Source: Verrucomicrobiia bacterium
GTDB taxonomy: Bacteria > Verrucomicrobiota > Verrucomicrobiia > Verrucomicrobiales > DEV007
NCBI GenBank assembly: GCA_030427505.1
Contig: JAUICH010000010.1
Span: forward strand, 120,896-184,895
Direction: 5' to 3'
DNA length: 64,000 nucleotides
Made by a program: the position numbers and the translations under genes. Below the pieces are notes generated by a model. The model was given only the letters and a program-made list of their open reading frames with translations, did no database searches and was not told where the DNA came from. Below, in pieces: positions 24,980 through 31,930 of the stretch. Positions within the stretch are counted from its first letter, which is position 1. Every line of letters begins with the position of its first letter.

Positions 24980-25618
24980 ATGAAATCAAGCATTCTGGGT
25001 ATTAAGGGAGTGGGTTTGCTTTTTGGCGGATTCGCTCTTCTGTTGGCCTCTTGTGCCAGTCCGCCCTATCAGGTGGTGAACTACCAGGCCTACGAGCCGA
25101 CCCCGCTGAAGCCGGCCAGCAAGTTCTGGCGGGGACTCGCCAAAGGGAATTCCTGGACCGCGAAGATGGCTTTTTACGGTAACTGGGGTGGTTCGGGCAA
25201 CGAAGGTGGGAAGCCGGTCGATGATCTGGATGAAGGGTTCCGGCGTCACGACATTGTCTATTACGAGTGCCGTAGCGGCGTTCACCTGAGAACAGCGGAC
25301 CGGTGCTTGATCGAGTGGCTGGAAAACCTGGACGAAAGCACCCTGGACGATGACCAGATTCAATTCCGGGTCCGGGCCGTGAAATTCATGAACTCTCCCA
25401 TTTCCCTCGTTCTCGGAAAGCCACCCTTCTGTGGTTGGCGCAGGAAAGAACGGGAGGACTGCTACTTCTCCTCCCCGGAAATTGTGGAAGCTTTCTTTGA
25501 TCCGAATCAACCGGGCTTTCCCGTGCCTCCCGGGATTATCCTGACAGACACCCAAGCGGAGAATGCCTCCGGAATTTCGCCCGTGGCCACAGCGGGGACC
25601 GCCGCCTTGGCTCACTAG
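24980..25618 (+). CDS. Phospholipase A2-like lipoprotein
   Basis: The product has 212 residues. The N-terminus is a lipoprotein signal with lipobox LLASC (Cys25). Residues 66-110 match a PLA2 core: FYGNWGGSGNEGGKPVDDLD in place of the calcium loop, then EGFRRHDIVYYE with the His90-Asp91 catalytic pair, then TADRCLIEWL. The family cysteine before the His (usual DxCCxxHD) is replaced by Gly-Phe, so it resembles the reduced, low-disulfide PLA2-like forms seen in bacteria and parvovirus capsids. It may hydrolyse phospholipids outside the cell. Its TAG stop lies inside the terminal repeat of the small element at 25615, so the original C-terminus may have been cut. Confidence 0.6.
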   Translation: MKSSILGIKGVGLLFGGFALLLASCASPPYQVVNYQAYEPTPLKPASKFWRGLAKGNSWTAKMAFYGNWGGSGNEGGKPVDDLDEGFRRHDIVYYECRSGVHLRTADRCLIEWLENLDESTLDDDQIQFRVRAVKFMNSPISLVLGKPPFCGWRRKEREDCYFSSPEIVEAFFDPNQPGFPVPPGIILTDTQAENASGISPVATAGTAALAH

Positions 25619-25730
25619 GGTGTATGGACAAATTCCCGAACCGCCCGGAATAGATGCTGAAAGGTGATCAAATGAGCGCCGCAAGCGGCGAATTTTCAAT
25701 AGGCGCGGCCCATTTGTCCACACACCCTAG
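25615..25730. mobile_element. Small inverted-repeat (MITE-like) element, copy 1
   Basis: The element is 116 bp. Its left end CTAGGGTGTATGGACAAAT and right end (read inverted) CTAGGGTGTGTGGACAAAT differ at one of 19 positions. The interior contains GCGCCGCAAGCGGCGAA and GCGCGGCCCATTT, also found in copy 2 at 44693-44989. There is no coding capacity. It is probably a non-autonomous transposable element. Confidence 0.65.
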
Positions 25731-25813
25731 ACGAGCAGCTATCTTCCAAAATCGTAACCGTCCCAGGCCGGTTAGTCGTGCGTTCTAGCTGGAGTTCACC
25801 TAGCTTGAACCGC

Positions 25814-27541
25814 ATGCGAAAAAGCCCCTATTGGATTGCGGTTGGATTGTCCGTCTTGCCCCTGGTCGCCATTGGCTGGTTGCGTGCCCAGGAACCGGCG
25901 GAGTCAAAGGTAAGTCAGGCGGATGCTCCGCCGCTTAAGGCGCTGGTCTATGAGATCGTCGACCCCTGGTCGAAGGCGGATGGCGCGGCGGAGTTGCTGA
26001 AGGCGGCGGGCTTCGAGGTGGAGCCGCTCCCGCTGGACGAATCTCCGTGGTTGCTGGACGCGGACGTGATCTTTCTGGGTTCCTTCGTCAGTGAGGACCC
26101 GGCCTATGCGGCTTATATGAAAAAGTATGGCGCGGATCTCTACAACTATGTGGACAAGGGACACCTGTTGGTGCAGTTCACCCAGGCGGATCAAACCGAA
26201 GCCGAGCCTCCTTTCCTTCCCACCACGCAGGGGGCCACCCGGTCGGATCAGGACTTTGACGATGCCTACATCCTCAGTCCGGAACACCCCATGGCTCAGG
26301 GGCTGCCCACCCAGCCGAATGGCCGCATACACACCAAGGGGAAAGGCCGCACCATTTGGGAAACCTTTGTTCACCAGAGTGGCTTCCACGTCATCCTGGC
26401 TGGCGATCCCGAGGCCCGTTTCCCTGGCCTGATGGAGGGCGCCTATGGCCAGGGCCGCATCCTCCTTTCCGCGATGTGGACAGACAAAACCACCAGTGGG
26501 GAAGGGGCAGACATCGCCTCGCCGGAGCAGAAGGCCTTTAACGAAGTCTTCTTCAAGAACCTCGCGGCTCATGCCCTGAGCATTCGCAACCGCACCACTC
26601 CGGCTCTATCCGTCACGGCCGCTCCCGCGCCTCCGGACGAATTTATCGACGGCACTTGGACCATGGTGGTGCTGCCGGATACCCAGGTGTATTCCCTGCG
26701 GAACCCCGGTCTCTTCACCCTCCAGACGCACTGGGTCGCCCAGCAGCGCGAAGCGCGGGACATTCGCATGGTGCTTCAGTTAGGAGACATCGTGAACAAC
26801 AACACGCCCCTGGAGTGGGAACGCGCCGACAGTGCTCTGAACGAGTTGCTCAAAGGCGAAGTGCCCATCGCTCTCGTGCCGGGAAATCACGACTACGGCC
26901 CCAGTGGGAACGCTTCCACCCGCGACACGCTCATGAATGAGTATCTGGACTTCTCGGAACACTCCGCCCAACCCACCTTCGGCGGAGCCATGGAGCCGGG
27001 AAAACTGGACAACACCTTTCACACCTTCGAGGCCGGTGGAAAGAAATGGATCGTCATCGCCCTGGAATGGGGGCCGCGTGACAGTACCATCGCCTGGGCC
27101 AATGAAGTGATGAAACAACACCCCGGCCACCGGGGCGTCCTCATCACTCATGCCTACATGAACAATAACGATCTCCGCTACGACTACACCGACACCGCCA
27201 ACCCTCAGCACTACAATCCCCACGAATACCGCACCCCCGGCGGCGTGAACGATGGCGAGGAACTCTGGCAAAAACTCGTCCGTCATTACGACTTCGCCTT
27301 CGCCATCAACGGCCACGTCCTTGGCGACGGCACCGGTTACTTGGTTAGTCAGAACGATACCGGCACCATCACCCACCAGATCCTGACCAACTTCCAGATG
27401 CGCGAGCTTGGCGGTGAAGCCTATCTTCGTCTCTTCGAATTCCTGCCGGACGGCGTGACCGTCCGCGTCAAAACCTACTCGCCTCTGTACGACGACTATC
27501 TATTGGAACCGGATCAGAGCTTTACTCTGAAAATGGAGTAA
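25814..27541 (+). CDS. Exported metallophosphoesterase with N-terminal amidotransferase-like domain
   Basis: The product has 575 residues from ATG 25814, with a signal peptide ending near WLRAQ. A GTG at 25778 would add 12 residues. Residues ~30-260 resemble a ThuA/class I glutamine-amidotransferase-like fold (ALVYEIVDPWSKADGAAELL, then DADVIFLGSFVSEDPAYAAY, then GQGRILLSAMWTDK). The second half is a calcineurin-like phosphoesterase: VVLPDTQVYS, VLQLGDIVNNN, ALVPGNHDYG, GVLITHAYMNN and FAINGHVLGDGTG supply the metal-binding Asp, Asn and His residues. Substrate unknown. The secreted location suggests a role on extracellular phosphate esters or nucleotides. Confidence 0.8.
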   Translation: MRKSPYWIAVGLSVLPLVAIGWLRAQEPAESKVSQADAPPLKALVYEIVDPWSKADGAAELLKAAGFEVEPLPLDESPWLLDADVIFLGSFVSEDPAYAAYMKKYGADLYNYVDKGHLLVQFTQADQTEAEPPFLPTTQGATRSDQDFDDAYILSPEHPMAQGLPTQPNGRIHTKGKGRTIWETFVHQSGFHVILAGDPEARFPGLMEGAYGQGRILLSAMWTDKTTSGEGADIASPEQKAFNEVFFKNLAAHALSIRNRTTPALSVTAAPAPPDEFIDGTWTMVVLPDTQVYSLRNPGLFTLQTHWVAQQREARDIRMVLQLGDIVNNNTPLEWERADSALNELLKGEVPIALVPGNHDYGPSGNASTRDTLMNEYLDFSEHSAQPTFGGAMEPGKLDNTFHTFEAGGKKWIVIALEWGPRDSTIAWANEVMKQHPGHRGVLITHAYMNNNDLRYDYTDTANPQHYNPHEYRTPGGVNDGEELWQKLVRHYDFAFAINGHVLGDGTGYLVSQNDTGTITHQILTNFQMRELGGEAYLRLFEFLPDGVTVRVKTYSPLYDDYLLEPDQSFTLKME

Positions 27542-27678
27542 TTGGGGAAGGGAGGCGTCCGCGACAACCTGCTGCCATTTCCCGACTTTCGAGCGAAACG
27601 GGCAACCGCGATCCTGGCGCACAACCGGGGCTTTCCCGGGTTGCGCGGGGCGGGTTGCGTCCTAGATTGGCGCGGTCC

Positions 27679-28353
27679 ATGAAACTCCCCCAAACCCTTT
27701 CTTGTTGGCTGCTGGCCGTCATGGCGCTCGTTTTCGCGGGAAACTTGCGGGCGGAGACGGATACCGGTTCGGCGCACAACTTGGTCATCAAGTACTCCCT
27801 GAACGATGACTGGTATCTGTCCTCTCGGAATCTCCTCACCTCGCGCGATGGTTTTGACGATTTCTTCTTTGGCTACCTGGACCTGAACCTGGGGCGCGAA
27901 CTGGGGGACGGCTGGGCGGCGGAGGTGGGCTACCGCCACGCCTGGCTGGAAATCGGGGGCGACATCGGCTGGCGGGATGAATACCGGCCCTCTGCGATTC
28001 TCAGCTACCGGACCATGCTGGGGGACTGGTCGTTTTCCAACCGCCACCGCCTGGAGTACCGCGTGTTCGAAAGCGGCAGTGGCGCGAACAGCCGGTTTCG
28101 CTACCGGAACGAGACCCGGCTCATTGCTCCCTGGGAGTTCACGCCGCTGAAGATGAAGCCCTTTGTCGAAGAGGAGTTTTTCTACGAGTTCACCAGCGCG
28201 GGCTTCAACTACAACTGGTTCACCTGCGGCATGCGCTGGAAACTCCGGGAAGGGGTGATGGCAAAGTTAGGCTACCGCTGGCAGGCCTCCACCTTTGGCG
28301 ATGGCTGGGACCACCGGCACCAGTTGGTGACGGGGCTGTTACTGTTCTTCTAA
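27679..28353 (+). CDS. DUF2490 outer-membrane beta-barrel protein
   Basis: The product has 224 residues with a signal peptide (FAGNLRAE). The mature part is a series of alternating, aromatic-rich strands: LGDGWAAEVGYRHAW, SFSNRHRLEYRVF and NSRFRYRNETRLI. It ends LVTGLLLFF, with the C-terminal Phe typical of outer-membrane barrels. DUF2490 members are of unknown function. The gene lies between the phosphoesterase and the PQQ dehydrogenase on the same strand. A GC-rich hairpin-like sequence (about 27614-27645) lies before it. Confidence 0.75.
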   Translation: MKLPQTLSCWLLAVMALVFAGNLRAETDTGSAHNLVIKYSLNDDWYLSSRNLLTSRDGFDDFFFGYLDLNLGRELGDGWAAEVGYRHAWLEIGGDIGWRDEYRPSAILSYRTMLGDWSFSNRHRLEYRVFESGSGANSRFRYRNETRLIAPWEFTPLKMKPFVEEEFFYEFTSAGFNYNWFTCGMRWKLREGVMAKLGYRWQASTFGDGWDHRHQLVTGLLLFF

Positions 28354-28433
28354 ATCAAGGAGAGCCTCCTCCTCTAGACATGCTTGCTCAAACCTTCCAA
28401 CATCAGGTCTCCCCGGCGAAACCACTCTTACAC

Positions 28434-30572
28434 ATGAAATCCAAACTCCCCCAAGGCCGCCTAATCGTTTTGCTGGTTTCTCTGATCTCCTGCGCCAGTA
28501 TCGCCGTCGCGGAGGATGCGGATTGGCCGGTGTATCTCGGCGGAAAGCGGCGGAACCTCTATTCGCCGCTCGACCACATTGATCGGGACAATGTCACTGA
28601 ACTGAAAGAAGCCTGGGTTTACGACACCGGCGAAGTAGGCGAATACCAGGCCAATAACCTGATCGTGGACGGGGTGTTGTTTACCCCCACGCAGTCCCGC
28701 AAAGTGGTCGCCCTGAACGCCGCCACGGGCGAGGAAATCTGGGTATGGGACCCCGCCAGCGAACACACAGGGAAAGGGCGGGCCCGGCAGCGGGGCCTCG
28801 TATATTGGGAAAACGAATCCGGTGGGGAAAAGCGGCTCTTTACCGGGGTGGGAGGATTCCTTTTCGCTATCGATCCGGCGACCGGGGAAACGATTCGCGA
28901 GTTTGGCAAAGACGGCTCCATCGACCTGGAGTCCGGTCTGAATACGCCCGGGGTCATCTATCGGGACACGCTCATCCTGGGTGGAGTGGGGGGGAAGGGC
29001 GCGGTGCGGGCCTTTGATGTGCGCACGGGCGAGCAGCGCTGGATCTTCCACATCATTCCCCGGCCCGGTGAAGCCGGGCACGACACCTGGCCGGAAGACG
29101 CCTGGAAAACCGCCACGGGTGGCATGCCCTGGTGCGGCCAGTCTCTCGACGAAGAGCGCGGCATCGTCTATGTGGCAACCAAGACCGCAGAGCCAGATTT
29201 CTATGGGGGTAGCCGCCATGGTCAGAATCTGTTCGCCAATTCCATCCTCGCCCTGAAGGCGGAGACGGGCGAACGGCTCTGGCACTTCCAGATCGTCCAC
29301 CATGACTTGCTGGACAAAGACCTGCCCTGTCCGCCGGTGTTGCTGACGGTGACGCACGAAGGGAAAAAGATCGATGCCGTGGCCCAGGGCTCCAAACACG
29401 GTCTGCTCTTTGTCTTCGACCGCGTGACCGGGAAACCCCTCTGGCCCATCGAAGAGCGTCCCGTGCCGCAGTCCGATCTGGCCGGGGAGGAAGCCTGGCC
29501 CACCCAGCCCTTTCCCACCAAGCCCGTGCCCCTGATGCGTCAGCGCTATACGGAGGACGACGTCTCTAACATTTCACCAGAGGCTCAGCAGCAAACGCTC
29601 GATCGCATACGCATGTCGCCAAATTTCGGTCCGTTTCCCGCGCCGAGCCTGCGGGAGACCGTCATGTTTCCAGGCTTCGATGGTGGCATGGAATGGGGCG
29701 GGGGAGCCGCCGATCCGGATGGTATCTACTACGTGAACGTGAATGAGATGCCCTGGCTGCTCCAGATGATTGAGACCCGTCACGCCGATGGCACGCCCAT
29801 GATTCCGGGGGAGAAAGACTACCTTGTGTACTGTGCCGCCTGTCACGGAGTGGACCGCAAGGGGAATGCCGCCATGGAGTTTCCGCCCCTGGCCGGCATA
29901 GGCGCCCGCAAGACACGGGAAGAGATCGAAACCATCACGCGCCAGGGAGGCGGCCGCATGCCCGGCTTCGCCACCATGCCCGAGGCCAGACGGGTTGCCA
30001 TCCTCAACTACCTCCTGAGCATCGACGACACACCCACGAATGACGGCTCCGCCCCGGGTCAGGCGAAGGCCGAGCCCAAAGAAGACAGTAAACCAGGGGA
30101 TGCCTCCGGCGACGTTCACAAGCAGGCGGAGCAAGACAACAGCTCCCGCTACGCCTTCGGAGGCTTCCGCCGCTGGCTGGACGCGGAAGGCTACCCCGCC
30201 ATCAAGCCGCCGTGGGGCACGCTGAACGCGGTCGATCTCAACACGGGTGAGATCAAATGGAAGGTGGTCCTCGGCGAATACCCCGAGCTGACCGAGCGCG
30301 GCATCCCGCCCACGGGCACGGAGAACTACGGCGGCCCGCTCGTTACTGCCGGGGGACTGATCTTCATCGGCGCCACCGCTGATGAGACCTTCCGGGCCTT
30401 TGACAAAGAAACCGGAAAGGTTCTCTGGAAAGCTAAGCTGCCGTTCGGTGGCAATGCCACGCCCAGCACCTACACCGTGAATGGCCGTCAGTTTGTCGTC
30501 ATTTCCGCCGGCGGCGGCAAGTCCGGCCGTCCCAAGGGCGGCAGCCTGGTGGCCTTTGCGCTGCCGGAGTGA
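28434..30572 (+). CDS. PQQ-dependent dehydrogenase with inserted cytochrome c domain
   Basis: The product has 712 residues with a signal peptide (CASIAVAED). The quinoprotein propeller is visible from WPVYLGGKRRNLYSPL through the repeated GLVYWENESGG, GERLWHFQIVHHDLLDKDLP and GLLFVFDRVTGKPLW. A cytochrome c domain is inserted near residues 455-540 with heme site Cys467-Cys470-His471 (YCAACHGVDRKG) and a later Met in GGRMPGF. The propeller closes with NYGGPLVTAGGLIFIGATAD. The layout matches membrane or periplasmic sugar/alcohol quinoproteins. It probably oxidises a sugar or alcohol and passes electrons to the inserted heme. The next gene starts 30 bp downstream. Confidence 0.88.
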   Translation: MKSKLPQGRLIVLLVSLISCASIAVAEDADWPVYLGGKRRNLYSPLDHIDRDNVTELKEAWVYDTGEVGEYQANNLIVDGVLFTPTQSRKVVALNAATGEEIWVWDPASEHTGKGRARQRGLVYWENESGGEKRLFTGVGGFLFAIDPATGETIREFGKDGSIDLESGLNTPGVIYRDTLILGGVGGKGAVRAFDVRTGEQRWIFHIIPRPGEAGHDTWPEDAWKTATGGMPWCGQSLDEERGIVYVATKTAEPDFYGGSRHGQNLFANSILALKAETGERLWHFQIVHHDLLDKDLPCPPVLLTVTHEGKKIDAVAQGSKHGLLFVFDRVTGKPLWPIEERPVPQSDLAGEEAWPTQPFPTKPVPLMRQRYTEDDVSNISPEAQQQTLDRIRMSPNFGPFPAPSLRETVMFPGFDGGMEWGGGAADPDGIYYVNVNEMPWLLQMIETRHADGTPMIPGEKDYLVYCAACHGVDRKGNAAMEFPPLAGIGARKTREEIETITRQGGGRMPGFATMPEARRVAILNYLLSIDDTPTNDGSAPGQAKAEPKEDSKPGDASGDVHKQAEQDNSSRYAFGGFRRWLDAEGYPAIKPPWGTLNAVDLNTGEIKWKVVLGEYPELTERGIPPTGTENYGGPLVTAGGLIFIGATADETFRAFDKETGKVLWKAKLPFGGNATPSTYTVNGRQFVVISAGGGKSGRPKGGSLVAFALPE

Positions 30573-30602
30573 AGCGCGAACTCAGCCTCGAATTTCATCA
30601 CG

Positions 30603-31907
30603 ATGAACCGAAGAAACCACCTCAAGAATCTCGCCGCCTTCATGGGCGGAAGCCTCCTCATTCAAGATGTCCTGGGACAGGCCTTCCCCGAAGGGAAGAA
30701 GGAAAAGACCATCCTGTTGTGCACCGGTATTCAGTTCGGCAATATTGGGGACGGCAGCCATGTCACCGGTATTCTCAACCTCCTGAACGCCTACCTGCCG
30801 GAGGTGAAGATCATCCTGTGGCCGGTGATCAACGTGAATGAGTTTGATGAAATGATCCTGCGCAACTGGCCTGACGTGGAGATCGTGCACGGCGACCTGA
30901 TCGAAAACGAGCCTGACAATAGCAGAATCGAGGAACTGGCGCGCGGGGCGGACTTCGTGATCGGCGGCCACGGGGAGAGAGGTAAGATCATCTGGGCCGC
31001 TTCCGAATTGGGTAAGCCCTATGGGATCATCGGTGTTACGGTCGGCCGTCCGCCCACGGGCAGCTCAAAAGAGTTCGCGGACCAGGCGGCCTTCTACTTC
31101 ACCCGGGAAACGGCTTCCTGCGAAAACCTGAAGGAAGCCGGGGTGGAATGCCCGGCTTACGGGTTCGCCCCGGACGCCTCTTTCGGATCGGACGTGCAGG
31201 ACACTTACCGGGCTTCCCGGTTCATGATGGAGCACGGTCTGGAGTATAAGAAATTTCTCTGCGTCGTGCCCCGTCTCCGGGTAACGCCTTATTATAAGAT
31301 CGCTCCCTCGATGAAGCACTTCAAGGAGCCGTGGAGCGAGGAACGGATCCATGAAGTGGAGACGCTCAACAACCAACACAAAGAGGAAGATCACGCCAAG
31401 GCCCGCGCCGCCATCGTGGCCTATGTCCGCCGCACGGGAAATCCCGTGCTGTTATGCCCGGAGATGGTGCACAACATGGATCTCTTTGACGAACTGCTCT
31501 ACAACCCGCTGCCGGAAGACATCAAGGCAAAGGTCATCAAGCGGACCTCCTTCTGGCGCACGGACGAGGCCACCACGGTTTACAAGAACGCCACGGCGGT
31601 CATCAGCCTGGAATGTCATTCGCCCATCATTGCCTACATGCAGGGTACACCCGCGTTCTATCTGCGGCAGCCCGAAGACACCATCAAGGGCCAGATGTAC
31701 TACGACATCGGCCTGTCCGACTGGGTCTTCGAAATTGAACAGACCGAGCCTCAGGAAATCGTGGATCGTCTCATGGACGTGGTGAATGACTACCAGAGCG
31801 CCCAGCTAAAGCTGGAACGCTCCATGGACTACGTGAGGTCTCTCCAGCGGAAGTGCATGATGGAAATCCGCCGGGCCGTGGGGCTGAAAAACGACGTCTA
31901 CCAGTAA
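30603..31907 (+). CDS. Tat-signal polysaccharide pyruvyl transferase family protein
   Basis: The product has 434 residues. The start MNRRNHLKNLAAFMGGSLL resembles a Tat signal. The rest matches the polysaccharide pyruvyl transferase fold (WcaK/CsaB): GNIGDGSHVTGILNLLNAYL at the N-terminus, ADFVIGGHGERG, KFLCVVPRLRVTPYYK, GNPVLLCPEMVHNMDLFDEL, and AVISLECHSPIIAYMQGTPA holding the usual late His. Known members use phosphoenolpyruvate in the cytoplasm, so an export signal is unexpected. It may have a changed role or bind sugars outside. It follows the PQQ dehydrogenase by 30 bp and is probably in its operon. Confidence 0.75.
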   Translation: MNRRNHLKNLAAFMGGSLLIQDVLGQAFPEGKKEKTILLCTGIQFGNIGDGSHVTGILNLLNAYLPEVKIILWPVINVNEFDEMILRNWPDVEIVHGDLIENEPDNSRIEELARGADFVIGGHGERGKIIWAASELGKPYGIIGVTVGRPPTGSSKEFADQAAFYFTRETASCENLKEAGVECPAYGFAPDASFGSDVQDTYRASRFMMEHGLEYKKFLCVVPRLRVTPYYKIAPSMKHFKEPWSEERIHEVETLNNQHKEEDHAKARAAIVAYVRRTGNPVLLCPEMVHNMDLFDELLYNPLPEDIKAKVIKRTSFWRTDEATTVYKNATAVISLECHSPIIAYMQGTPAFYLRQPEDTIKGQMYYDIGLSDWVFEIEQTEPQEIVDRLMDVVNDYQSAQLKLERSMDYVRSLQRKCMMEIRRAVGLKNDVYQ

Positions 31908-31930
31908 GCGGTAAGCGGTGCCGCTTACTG
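31902..31930. terminator. Hairpin between convergent genes
   Basis: CAGTAAGCGG (31902-31911) pairs with CCGCTTACTG (31921-31930). The stop codons of both convergent genes lie within the stem. There is no T-run on either side, so termination is plausible but unproven. Confidence 0.35.
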
